Assembly: GCA_905147135.1 (NCBI GenBank)
Contig: LR990056.1
Coordinates: 14,456,001-14,520,000 of the forward strand
Source: Blastobasis lacticolella
Taxonomy: Eukaryota; Arthropoda; Insecta; Lepidoptera; Blastobasidae
DNA length: 64,000 nt
Direction of reading: 5' to 3'
The translations under genes and the position numbers were made by a program. Positions 34,872-45,324 of the stretch are shown piece after piece. The notes beneath the pieces are model-generated. The model had not been told where the DNA came from and searched no databases. It saw only the letters and a program-made list of their open reading frames with translations. Within the stretch, counting starts at the first letter, position 1. Each line of letters starts with the position of its first letter.

Positions 34872-35798
34872 ATGGCCCTAGATCTAATGTTGGCTTCCAT
34901 TTCGGAAAATACTATGAAACAGTACACTGTATCATATAAATTATGGTGGCAATATTGTTCAGAACGTGGATTAGATGTTTTTGAGACATCTATACCTACA
35001 TTAATGGCGTTCTTTGTGACTATTTTTAACAGAGGCGCTTCTTATGGTTCTATCAATAGCCACAGGTCTGCCCTATCATTACTCTTAGGGAATAACATAG
35101 GTTCAGACGAGCGTATCAAAAGGCTATTGAAGGGTATGTACCGACAAAAACCATGTCGCCCTAAGTATAGCAGTACATGGGACCCACATATAATTTTGTC
35201 TTATGTTTCAGCCTGGTATCCAAACAAAGACATAGGTCTAGAAAAATTAACTAAAAAGTCGTGCGTTTTGTTGGCCCTATGTACTGCTCACCGTGTGCAG
35301 ACTATTTCTTTGATAAAGAATGTCAACATTATCAAATCTCCCACGGAGATAAAAATTTACATAACTGATGTCATAAAAACCTCAGCGGCCGGGCGAGAAC
35401 AACCAGTACTGGTCTTGCCATATTTTTTAGAAAACGTAAAAATTTGCCCTGCTACAACATTGGACGATTATTTAATAATGACCTCTCAAATACGACCTGA
35501 TAATGTTGATAATCTTTTACTTACCATCAAACGGCCTCATAAACGAGCCACACCTCAATCCATCAGCAGATGGATAAGGCAGACCCTCGCCGATAGCGGC
35601 ATCGACGTCGGCGTGTTTGGTGCACACAGCACAAGGCACGCGTCCTCGTCGGCTGCCGCTTCCGCAGGGGTAGATATAGACACTATCAGGAAGACAGCTG
35701 GTTGGTCCAGCTCTTCCTTAACATTTGCCCGATTTTATAATCGCCCTCTTATAGACCAAGGAGTCTTTGCTAAAACTGTTTGTTCCATATCTAATTGA
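34872..35798 (+). CDS. DIRS tyrosine recombinase
   Basis: An intact 308-residue ORF. The N-terminal part (TMKQYTVSYKLWWQYC ... SINSHRSALS) is the core-binding helical domain of phage-integrase-type recombinases. Catalytic residues visible are Arg in TAHRVQTIS (about 144), the HxxR of HSTRH (about 252), the later Trp in GWSSSS (about 276) and the nucleophile Tyr in FARFYNRP (about 290). In DIRS elements this enzyme integrates a circular DNA without target duplications. The ATG at 34872 is chosen because the upstream frame is broken by stops near the LINE insertion; the true protein may have been longer. Confidence 0.9.
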   Translation: MALDLMLASISENTMKQYTVSYKLWWQYCSERGLDVFETSIPTLMAFFVTIFNRGASYGSINSHRSALSLLLGNNIGSDERIKRLLKGMYRQKPCRPKYSSTWDPHIILSYVSAWYPNKDIGLEKLTKKSCVLLALCTAHRVQTISLIKNVNIIKSPTEIKIYITDVIKTSAAGREQPVLVLPYFLENVKICPATTLDDYLIMTSQIRPDNVDNLLLTIKRPHKRATPQSISRWIRQTLADSGIDVGVFGAHSTRHASSSAAASAGVDIDTIRKTAGWSSSSLTFARFYNRPLIDQGVFAKTVCSISN

Positions 35799-35948
35799 TT
35801 TAAGATATAAAGTTGATTTATAATACTCAATTGAATAAAACAATAAGCTTTATTTTGTATCATCACTTTGTTAAAATGATTAATAAACTTTTCAAATTTC
35901 TATATATTTTCTGTTTTATTACTAAAACAGAGAATAGTCTCTGAACAT

Positions 35949-36335
35949 CTACCTGGTTAATCTTATATCTGAAGAATGAAGCAACGTAATATAATTGATG
36001 ATCAAACGAACTTCTGGAAGTGAAGTTCGATCGATATTATATGAGTCGCTTTATTCGAAGATATAAGACACCCTCCACACCCATACCCTTGCTTAGAAAA
36101 GTTCATACTAATTCTCTAAAGAAATGACAAGATATTGAACGGCGGGGTAGGTGGAACGATAAATGAAAAAAAAATTAAACTACCTACAAATCGATTTTCG
36201 TATCGATTTTTCTTTAAATAACGTGCGATACTGCCTGTAGGTTAAAAGGACTACCTGGTTAATCTTATATCTTCGAATAAAGCAACTCATATAATATCGA
36301 TCGAACTTCACTTCCAGAAGTTCGTTTGATCATCA
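35949..36335. repeat. Terminal repeat complex of the DIRS element
   Basis: 73-bp inverted arms (35996-36068 and 36263-36335) differ at one base. In addition ctacctggttaatcttatat occurs as a direct repeat at 35949 and 36251. DIRS elements carry inverted terminal repeats plus an internal complementary region, which could give this mixture. A separate MITE inserted in the DIRS end is an alternative. Confidence 0.65.
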
Positions 36336-36350
36336 AATATTATAATATGT

Positions 36351-36470
36351 ATAAAGTTTGATGTAGGGGACTTTGTAAGAATCAGTAAACATAAAGCATG
36401 CTTTGAAAATGGTTTTACTCCTAATTGGCCGACTGAAATTTTTAAGATAATAAAAGTGCAGCATACTAAT
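36351..36470 (+). pseudogene. Maverick/Polinton integrase fragment, part 1
   Basis: IKFDVGDFVRISKHKACFEN and GFTPNWPTEIFKIIKVQHTN form the small beta-barrel region after the catalytic core of a Maverick-type integrase. The frame stops where SINE-A is inserted and continues at 43701. The 5' side is cut off by the DIRS terminal repeats. Confidence 0.65.
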
Positions 36471-36544
36471 TTATTTACTAATTTACTAATTGGCCGTGTG
36501 GTGTCCGGCAGAGTAGAATAGCACCAACCCCTTACACTCATGGG

Positions 36545-37085
36545 TGTTAGACAACCGAGTTTTGATTACTTTTGTTTTAATAATTCTGTTAAATTTTACC
36601 TACCTCTCAGGGGATACCAGACTATAATAAATAAAAATACATAAAATTATATAACACTCATTTGATTTATTGCAATAAATTAGCAACTTCACATTATAGC
36701 AAGGGTTTTGGTACAGATTAAATAATATAGCAAACTATGAAGGTACAAAACAGATATATTGGGTATTACATCAAAATACAAAAAAATAAATATTTAAGCA
36801 AACAAGATTGTAAAGAAATAATCGTTAGGTACTCACATTGATTTAACACAAACTCCACAAACTTATGAAACACTTAGGTCAACGGTGAGGTGTTACCACT
36901 TCCGCAGGTAAAACCATTATGCCCAGTTTGTTTGTGCGTCGCCTTATATACCTTACTGTCTACGTACAGTGCAGGCGCACTGTACGTGTAAACTTTATTT
37001 GCACAAATAAACTAGACCTAACAGTTTTATAAATATCTTAATATTTATTCGTATTTATTACAGTGTAATTTAATGATTGCTGACA
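36545..37085 (-). repeat. Gypsy 3' LTR
   Basis: 541 bp; the inner edge faces 37086. On the minus strand the adjoining sequence aggatggccgaa is only weakly purine-rich as a polypurine tract. Confidence 0.93.
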
Positions 37086-37135
37086 TTCGGCCATCCTTTA
37101 GTACGCATGACCTCATGCTTAAATACTATGCAAGT

Positions 37136-37316
37136 TGGACCCTTCCGTCCTTCAAAATAAATGGACCCTTCCGTCCTTTAAAATAAATGGACCCTTCCGT
37201 CCTTTAAAATAAATGTGGACCCTTCCGTCCTTTAAAATAAATGTGGACCCTTCCGTCCTTTAAAATAAATGTGGACCCTTGCGTCCTTTAAAATAAGTGG
37301 ACCCTTCTGTCCTTAA
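37136..37316. repeat. 28-30-bp tandem repeat, seven copies, in gypsy 3' region
   Basis: Unit ggacccttccgtcctttaaa plus ataaatg(tg), seven copies with a few substitutions (gcgtcc, ctgtcc) toward the end. Located between the integrase stop and the 3' LTR. Confidence 0.9.
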
Positions 37317-37523
37317 ACAATATTGAATTATAACAATCACACATAAACCAATATGATTTTACCATTTATTGATAACTAATAATCACATATATAAAATATT
37401 ATTTTGTAAGTATCTCAAATTAAGTACATATTAATAATTAGTATATCATTAACGATGAATTAAATTGTAATCATTAATAAATTAATCTGTAAATAAATTG
37501 AGTTTCTAGGAGTATTTATGTAA

Positions 37524-40500
37524 TTATGTGCCTACTGATTCACAATCAGATTCGCTGGACAAGTTGTCTTGTGGTCGGTTGAAAGTCAACCATGATTTAA
37601 TTTTATCCACAGCTACAACGGTGGTATAAAGTCTATTACCCTTTTTAGTCAGAGGTGTGTCCTCAATTTGGTATCTATCATTACCGAATACTTTGGTTAT
37701 TCGGTATGGCCCTTGATACTTAGGTATTAGTTTTTTGCTTTGCCCTGTAGCTGGAATTTGGCGTTCTACTCGTACCAAATCTCCAACTTTATAAGTTATA
37801 GGCTGACTACGCTTTTTATCATAATACACCTTATCTCGTTCCTGATTAGCCTCAATGTGTAAACTTATGTCGTCTCTAATGTCGGTGACGCTTTGATCGG
37901 GCTTTAGAGTACTAGTATCTCCTTCTAATTCTGATAGAATCCTACTTTCACTAGAACCGGTTAGCCTTGTTCCGAACAAGGCTTCAGCAGGAGTGCAATT
38001 TATTCCTTTATTAAAGGTATTATTCATGCCCCATTGCACATCTGGAAGATGCTCATCCCATTTATTTTCAGCCGAAGCAATAGATGATGCAGTAAGAGCG
38101 TCTACAATGGTCTTATTATAGCGCTCAACCTGCCCATTGGCCCTAGGCGTAGCGACAGCGTTTAGCACATGCTTGATTCCCTTTTACGTCATATATCCCT
38201 TAAAACTATCACTAGTGAACGAGGTCCCTCTGTCCGAAATTACCCTTTTCGGAACAGAGAAAACTCCAAAATATTCGCGAAGCACTCTTATGGTTGTTTG
38301 TGTTTTGGTATTTTTAACCGCTTTCAAATAAATATATTTAGTAAATGCGTCAATGATAACTAGAATGTACATATTTCCTTTAGTACTACGTACAAAAGGA
38401 CCAGTGTGATCTATATGGATCGTGTCGAAAGGGGTGGTCACTTTAGGTATTGGATGCAAAAATCCGGGCTTTTTGCCAGTTGTAGATTTTGAGTACGTAC
38501 ACTCGAGACAAGAGTCTACATATTTTTTAATATATTTGCGCATTTTAGGGAACCAATAATTACATTTAATTTTCTCCAAAGTTTTATCAAAAGCGAAATG
38601 ACCTATGTCGTCGTGATTTTGTTTTACAATTTGCCAGCGCACCCCTTTTGGCACGACCCAGCGATCACCTTCAGGAGTTATCCTATACAACCTATCATTT
38701 TTTAACTTAAAATTCGTTCTAATATCTATTAAATCATTGAATTCCGGGTTTTTAAGGATACCTATTATTCGCTGAACGTTATCATCTACACCTTGCACGG
38801 TTGTTAACCAATTGGAATCCGTGATTGATAATACGGTTAGAGTATCCGTACCGGGGACCGGATTTCTGCTTAGGGCATCGACGTGGGCCATCGACGAGCC
38901 AGGTCTATATTCGATTGTGAAATTATATTCTTGCATTTGCTCCCACCAGCGTGCTACACGGGGAAGCATATCCCGTTTTTGAAAGGTAGCTTTCAGGGAG
39001 TTGCAATCTGTGACTATTTTAAAAGGGATACCAATTAAGTAAACCCTAAACTTATGAAGCGCGGAAACTACTGCTAGCGTTTCTAAATCATAGGAGGAAT
39101 AATTTTGTTCCTCGGGCGTTGTCTGCTTGCTGAAATAAGCGACTGCTCTAAGGGATTTGTTAGAATCTCTTTGCAAAAGAATTCCCGCCAAACCTATTTT
39201 ACACGCATCTGTGTGCAGCTCTGTTTCTGCGTCTGGGTTGTATAACGCCAAGGTGGGCTTTCGAGACAATTCATTTTGTAAAGTCCTAAACGCTGTCTCC
39301 TGAGCGGGTCCCCATACCCAAGTAACATCCTTTTTCAGTAAGTGGGTAAGTGGTTTAGCTATTATAGAAAACCTGGGCACAAACCGCCGGAAAAAGCTAG
39401 CTAGACCTAGGAACTGACGGACGTGACTCTGTGGAGTGGGGAATCGTTCTACAGCTTCAATTTTCTTAGCCCCAGGGCGAATACCATCCTCAGATACCTC
39501 AAATCCCAAGAAATCTACCGTACGCTTAAAGAAAAAACACTTAGATAGTTTTAAAGAAAGCCCCGCATTTCCAAACAAATCTAGTACAGTACGTAATCTA
39601 GCAATTCCTTCGGCAATAGTCTTGGACGGTATTATGATATCATCTAGATATGCCAATGCCTCCCCATGGCGAGCAGCTCCCAAGATTTTGTTCATAAGTC
39701 GCTGAAATGTCGCGGGAGCATTTGCAAGCCCGAAAGGCATCCGGTTAAATTCATAGTGCCCATCGGGTGTGACAAATGCGGTTTTGTGTCTGTCTCTCTC
39801 GCAAATGGGCACCTGATAATAACCGGACGCCAGGTCTAAAGTTGTATAAAATTTATTACCGGCTAAAACGTCGAGCTGATCGTCAATGAGAGGCATAGGG
39901 TAATTCTCCTTCACAGTCTTCTTATTCAGAGCCCTATAGTCTATACAAAGACGCATCTCACCGGTTTTCTTCCTAACAAGTACTATAGGGCTCGCATAGG
40001 ATGAAGTAGAGGGGCGTATTATATCATTATTGAGTAATTCAGTGATCATATCCCTAACACTTTCTTTTTCCTTAATTGCAAGTCGATAGGGTCGATAGAC
40101 TACCGGTTCATCGTCAAGTAAATGTATTTTCATATCACCGATCGAAGTGCTACCTAATTCTGAGAGATCAAACGCAAAACATTGTCTGTACTCATTCAAA
40201 AGACCTATCAATTCAACTTTATGTTCACGAAGGAGATCATTGTCAATATTTAAAATCGATTCAGTTATCGGCTGTGGTTCACCGGATCCACCGATAATAT
40301 TTAACACTTGAAAAGATGTTTCCTCATGAGCGATTCGGCCACGAGCAATTAATAGATCTTTTGCAAGTTTTATAGTAAAACTTGGAGCACAGGCAACCAC
40401 GATTTGTCCACAACCCTTCTCAATAGTGAATAAACCAGAAGATACCGTGTACCGCACACAGTCGCTATAACGTACACTTCCCTCTATAAACAATTCCCCG

Positions 40501-41681
40501 TCATAATTAGGATCTTCGGTATAAACATTAATTATGGTTAAACCGGAAATCTCAGCCTCGTTCTTACAGAACAGTTTAATCTTATAGCACGCGTTTTCTA
40601 GAGTACTACTTCCTATGTCAGATATTTCTAAAGAGTTACTAGTTTTTGTAATAATCATTTGCGGCTGTTCTGTAAAAGTTTGACCAATCATTAGTGGTAC
40701 ATGCATAGCGTAGTCCGGTACTACAACAAGGTCTAAATTTGCACTAACTCCATCAACAACTACTTGTACTTGGCACTTACCGACCGCTTCGACTATTGAA
40801 TTACCGAATCCCCGTAAAACTGGTAACTGAACTGTGTCTAAGTGCACGTTTAAGCTTTTAAAAGCACTGTATTTAATTAAGGAGCATTCACTTCCGAAAT
40901 CTATGAAAGCATCAATTTTTAACCCGTTAACGTTCGCTTGTTTGAAATATTTTTGATTGGGATTCAAACTGTCAGACCAAATGTCAGACTGACCAACCGT
41001 CAAATGATTTTTACTACTAGCAACTCGCAAGACTGACTTATCGGGAGCCGACCTATCGGGAACCGATTTATCGTGAGTGGGTAGTCTAGAAAAACATTGC
41101 TCAGTGTCATGTCCGATTTTGTTACATCTACCGCATTTTCTTATTGGTCTTGGACACTGAGCTACAAAGTGACCTTCTTGTTTACAGTTCATGCAACGAG
41201 ATAATTTATTATTTGTACGTGGAAGGACATCGTTGGGTCTATTAGGTATACCTTTAACAAATTTGCGATCACTCACGGATGGTCTGACATTTCTTACATT
41301 CCGTAGGTAAGATAATAATTTATCGGGGTCATCGAATTTAACAGCCTCGGCGCCTAATCTTACAGATCGGTCGTCTATGCCATGAAGAATACATTCGACA
41401 GCCCTAACGCCAATTATGCCGCACCTGTTTATTAAACCTATCTTTTCATAATAGTAGTCCTCTAGTGAGTCATTAAACCGAGCCCGTTTTGCCAACATGT
41501 CGCTAAGCATCTGACCATAATTTTCTTCGGACGGAAATGCTGAAAGTAGTTTTTTCTGCCATTCGTCCCAGGAGTGTAGAACAGACGAAAGACCTTCGTA
41601 CCACCTTTGGGCTACTCCTCGTAACTTGGGTAAGGCAAAATGAGTGGTTTGTTTTTCTGTCCATGAATAAATCTTGGCGCA
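37524..41681 (-). pseudogene. Gypsy gag C-terminus and pol (PR-RT-RNase H-IN)
   Basis: One frame from 41681 to the stop at 37524, broken once by TAA at 38184-38186. Domains with approximate plus-strand positions: capsid end (41.6-41.3 kb), zinc knuckles CMNCKQEGHFVAQC and CGRCNKIGHDTEQC (about 41.19-41.11 kb), protease IDAFIDFGSECS (about 40.9 kb; DFG instead of DSG/DTG), RT with CIDYRALNK (about 39.95 kb) and YLDD (about 39.65 kb), RNase H LHTDACKIGL (about 39.2 kb), integrase HHCC (about 38.6-38.5 kb), then Asp in IHIDHTGPF, Asp in VISDRGTS and Glu in GQVERYN. The TAA lies between the second Asp and the Glu, so this copy would make a truncated integrase. Everything else is open. Confidence 0.92.
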
Positions 41682-42524
41682 TTAATTTACCTTGTGTAGC
41701 CACATTGTCATCGTCTGTTCCTTTCTACCGGGGTCGAACTCTGGTAACGTATTGTGTAAAGACCCTAATTTATTCAACGAATCTGTTTGGTTTAAAGACC
41801 GCAACACTTGAACAATTTGAGATAAGCTGTCTAAACTATATTGAGTTGACTCACCACCCTCACGGAGGCGAATGCTGCTGGTGTTCTGCGGAGGCTCCTG
41901 CGCGCCGCCCGACAGATCGTTGCCTCGTTCAAGCAGTCGCAAAGAATCGCGCTGCGGCTCTTCATGCCGGCTGCGCAACTGCTCGTGCTGCCCATGTGAC
42001 GTTCCGGCACGATGAGTAGCGCAGCGCTGGCTGCACGATGGCTCACGTTGTTTGCGTGGCGGCTCTTCGTGCCGTGTACGTGATTTTTCGCACCGACTGC
42101 GCGATCGCTCTCGGCGATCGCGTCGCGGTTCTTCATACAGCCTACGCGATCGTTCGCGCTGATTGCACGACCGCTGCCGGTGATCGCGTCGCGGCTCTTC
42201 ACACCGACTACGCATCCGCTCCTGCTGGCTGCGCGACCGTTCTCGGTAGTTGCGTTGCGGTTCTTCATACCTACTACGCGACCGCTCCTGCTGCGGCCTG
42301 CACGGTGGTTCGCCCATGTGCCGGGCGGTATGCAGCTCTAACACGGGGCTTGTCGCCGCCGTGAAGTTCCGTGGTCGGACGTCATCCAGCATACAACGAC
42401 TTATTCGGCCTTGAGAGCTGCGTCGCACGGGGCTCTGCGAGCGATCCCGACTTGCTCGGCTTCGAACCGGAGTACGTAACTGGCGATCCATGAGTCTGAA
42501 AACATTATGACAATTTTTACGCAT
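41682..42524 (-). pseudogene. Gypsy gag, N-terminal Arg/Ser-rich part
   Basis: 280 codons from ATG 42524 to an in-frame TAA at 41682-41684, after which the same frame continues into the capsid and pol part. Residues about 70-190 are an SR/RE-rich tandem array (RSRSRYEEPQRNYRERSRSQ and similar, about 20 residues per unit). The last 70 residues (SQIVQVLRSLNQ ... LPEFDPGRKEQTMTMWL) lead into the capsid fold. The SR-rich array is unlike usual gypsy gag and is a likely RNA-binding or nuclear-targeting region (inference). The start is the first Met of the frame. Confidence 0.8.
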
Positions 42525-42949
42525 TTTGCCTGTTCAATCAATTTGATCTGTTTATTAAGTCTCGATCTCAATAAAGAAAACAACAAACTGCACTACTATC
42601 ATGAGAAAAAAAATATATTTCTGGCCTTTTCTTTCTTCATTCTTAAATAATAATAAAATAGAAAAATATGTTTAATAAAACAAAATTGTAAAAGCTACTG
42701 CAATAAAATGTATAATTTATATATATTATAAATAATTCTAAATAATAAAACCATACCATTTATGTTGTGTTACTTATTACATTTCTAGTAGACAAGGTGT
42801 ATTAGTACTTATTGGGGTAGGCCTATGTCCAACAGTAGGCCAGCATAGGCTGATTGTGATAAAGACATTTTGAACTATTTATGAAGGGCGGATATGTCAT
42901 TATATTTTAAAAATAAAGGAAAAAAAAAATTACCATCCCACTTCTGAGA

Positions 42950-43490
42950 TGTTAGACAACCGAGTTTTGATTACTTTTGTTTTAATAATTCTGTTAAATT
43001 TTACCTACCTCTCAGGGGATACCAGACTATAATAAATAAAAATACATAAAATTATATAACACTCATTTGATTTATTGCAATAAATTAGCAACTTCACATT
43101 ATAGCAAGGGTTTTGGTACAGATTAAATAATATAGCAAACTATGAAGGTACAAAACAGATATATTGGGTATTACATCAAAATACAAAAAAATAAATATTT
43201 AAGCAAACAAGATTGTAAAGAAATAATCGTTAGGTACTCACATTGATTTAACACAAACTCCACAAACTTATGAAACACTTAGGTCAACGGTGAGGTGTTA
43301 CCACTTCTGCAGGTAAAACCATTATGCCCAGTTTGTTTGTGCGTCGCCTTATATACCTTACTGTCTACGTACAGTGCAGGCGCACTGTACGTGTAAACTT
43401 TATTTGCACAAATAAACTAGACCTAACAGTTTTATAAATATCTTAATATTTATTCGTATTTATTACAGTGTAATTTAATGATTGCTGACA
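42950..43490 (-). repeat. Gypsy 5' LTR
   Basis: 541 bp. Just inside it, minus-strand tctcagaagtgggatggtaa (42930-42949) has the look of a primer-binding site complementary to a tRNA 3' end, possibly tRNA-Leu; this identification is from memory of similar elements and uncertain. Confidence 0.93.
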
Positions 43491-43700
43491 TGGGTGTCGT
43501 ACAAGGCGACTAATGTTTTCGAAGTAAAAGATCAAGAGTCTCCGTAGTCTGGAAAATGTGCAGCAGCAGTTTTCATTGTATTATTTAAACACTGCTATCT
43601 CCAACTTGCCTGCCAAGCGTGGAGATTATGGCAATAACCTCCCCTTTCGTGAGAGAGGCCCTAAGTCCTGCAGTGGACTGTTGCGGGCTGTGATGATGAT

Positions 43701-43907
43701 ACTAACCCTACAACTTATTTACTGGAAGATGGTCGATGTAGACCAATTTTAGGAGCATTTGATGCTCAAGAAATTCAAATGACTAAGCAACCGAATGTCT
43801 ACCTAGTAGAAAAAGTTTTAAGAAGAAAGGGAAATAAAGTGTATGTCAAATGGTTAGGTCTTCCATCTACTGGAAACAGCTGGATAGCTAAGACAAACAT
43901 TTTGTAG
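43701..43907 (+). pseudogene. Maverick/Polinton integrase, C-terminal chromodomain, part 2
   Basis: Continues part 1: TNPTTYLLEDGRCRPILGAF, then a chromodomain YLVEKVLRRKGNKVYVKWLG with the conserved aromatic and WLG motifs and TGNSWIAKTNIL before the TAG at 43905-43907. Chromodomains at the end of Maverick integrases are thought to guide insertion to chromatin. The frame is open on both sides of the SINE. Confidence 0.7.
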
Positions 43908-44194
43908 ATAAATAATGTTTTATAGGCCTTGAAAAATTATTAAATAAACATATTTAAAGCTAAGCTGTAACTATTTTAATCATTCACATTTCGTTGTTTA
44001 TACGTGAAAGACCATTTAATATTCATAATGATAAATATGCGACTAATAGCACATAAAAAATAGCGAGAAAATAAAATTACAAACGAAGTGAATAAATATA
44101 ATGTGACCTCAGAGGCTGGTTTAAAAAAACCTTTAAAAATATCGTTTCGCACGCAAAGCATCATATTCAAAACTTAAAACCAAAATGTAAGAAA

Positions 44195-44524
44195 ATGTTG
44201 ACGGAGTTAGCTCACGCTGTGACTCAAGAATTGGCGTCAGACTTACCGATTAAATTACCAAGAGTACCTGTACCCAAAACTGGTGGATTTCTTCCTCTAA
44301 TCCCAATATTTGCTGGGTTGTCTGCTACTGGAAGTTTACCTGGTGGAGTTGCGGGAATTACGAGCGCTATTCGCGATTACAGATCAGCGAAAAAACAAAT
44401 AAGTAATCAATTAAAACGAAAAGATATTCCAATGCAAGCCGTGTGTGTCGGTAAAGGTTTACAATTTAAACCTTACAAAGGAAATTCAAAAAAATTCAAA
44501 ATTCAAAATTTCTTTATTGATTAG
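44195..44524 (+). CDS. Maverick-associated small protein with Gly/Pro-rich hydrophobic segment
   Basis: 109 codons. It has a basic-amphipathic start (the frame is open from 44102 without a Met), a central PKTGGFLPLIPIFAGLSATG segment followed by GGVAGITSAI, and a basic tail with GKGLQFKPYK. Small proteins of this form occur in Maverick/Polinton elements and recall adenovirus-type minor virion or core proteins, consistent with the integrase 300 bp upstream. Function is not known to me; a membrane-active or DNA-packaging role is only a guess. The ORF is intact although the element is broken. Confidence 0.6.
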   Translation: MLTELAHAVTQELASDLPIKLPRVPVPKTGGFLPLIPIFAGLSATGSLPGGVAGITSAIRDYRSAKKQISNQLKRKDIPMQAVCVGKGLQFKPYKGNSKKFKIQNFFID

Positions 44525-44924
44525 AACATTAAATATCTCTTTCAATCGTCAAAAAGGACAGGTAGGAAAGTAGGAAGGAAACACACAGTGACACGCTGAC
44601 CGCCCTATGGCCGTAGATAAACGTATCCCACGCCAACCACGACCGAACCGTGCTCGACAAGGCCAGGCAGAGCCGGAACGCGTTCGATATATTAAATAGG
44701 TATGTCTAGTATAATTAAAAAAAAACACCTAAAACTACAGCAAGAGTAAGCCAGTCCACCAAGGCAGCACCCGTTCACGAGTATAACGCAGGGCCCAGCC
44801 ATCGTCCAATTCAACCATATTTGAGGGAAAAGAGTGACCAGGCCCCCGCGCCACCGCCAGACAGACTTTTAAGTGAGCGTGCATCACACATGCGGCATGT
44901 GATAGTTAGTCACTCCCATCCTAC

Positions 44925-45145
44925 TCTATCCTATCCCTACCCTACCGCTACCTTACCCCTACCCTATCCTACCATTGCCTTAACCCTTCCCTACCACTAC
45001 CTTACCCCTACCCTACCACTATCTTACCCCGACCCTACCACTATCTTACCCCTACCCCACCCTTTACTACCTTACCGCTATCTTACTCGTACCCTACCCT
45101 ATCCTACCTCTACTCTAACTACTACCCTACCCCTACCCTAGCGCA
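44925..45145. repeat. (CCTAC)n-like low-complexity tract
   Basis: Irregular cctaccctac/ccttacccct units over about 220 bp. A similar tract lies at 55770-55880. It is not the insect telomere repeat, whose C strand is CCTAA. Confidence 0.8.
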
Positions 45146-45324
45146 GACAAGAGACACCATGTGTGGGAGAGGAAGGAAAATTAACGCCGCTTCCAAGGTG
45201 GTTCTCCGTGGGGGAAAGAAACGGCAAGAAACCCACAGAGCCTACGTTAATTCTTTTTTTTTAAACGTGTCTTATGTACTAATACATTATTTGTCCTATA
45301 TACTATCTTAAAAGTAAATACCTG

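Larger units (their letters stand above)
33189..36340 (+). mobile_element. DIRS-type tyrosine-recombinase retrotransposon, 5'-truncated
   Basis: Order on the plus strand: end of RT (33189-33310), RNase H (33380-34130), a nested LINE fragment (34292-34720), tyrosine recombinase (34872-35798), then inverted and direct terminal repeats (35949-36335). This is the DIRS pol order, with no LTRs and no DDE integrase. The 5' part with gag and most of RT is missing and replaced by the palindrome. The recombinase frame is intact, the RT/RNase H part is not. Confidence 0.85.
36545..43490 (-). mobile_element. Ty3/gypsy LTR retrotransposon, complete insertion
   Basis: Two 541-bp LTRs (36545-37085 and 42950-43490) start TGTTAGAC and end GCTGACA, with the 4-bp target duplication TGGG (36541-36544 and 43491-43494). 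I see one difference between the LTRs (cttcCgcagg against cttcTgcagg). The element reads on the minus strand: 5' LTR at 43.5-42.95 kb, one gag-pol frame, a 3' region with 28-30-bp tandem repeats, 3' LTR at 37.1-36.5 kb. Pol order is PR-RT-RNase H-integrase, which defines Ty3/gypsy. Two in-frame TAA codons interrupt gag-pol. Confidence 0.95.
36491..43700 (+). mobile_element. SINE-A copy, split by a gypsy element
   Basis: The SINE left part (ggccgtgtggtgtccggcag to ctcatggg, 36491-36544) and right part (tgggtgtcgtacaaggcga to gtgatgatgat, 43491-43700) join perfectly once the 6.9-kb gypsy element and one TGGG copy are removed. The SINE sits in the Maverick integrase; ATACTAA-like sequence on both sides (from about 36463 and at 43699) is a possible target duplication. 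Confidence 0.85.

Noticed and set aside
44821..45141. Possible telomere-like tract (CCTAC)n
   Set aside because: The units are cctac/cctta mixtures, not CCTAA, and internal; simple low-complexity sequence.
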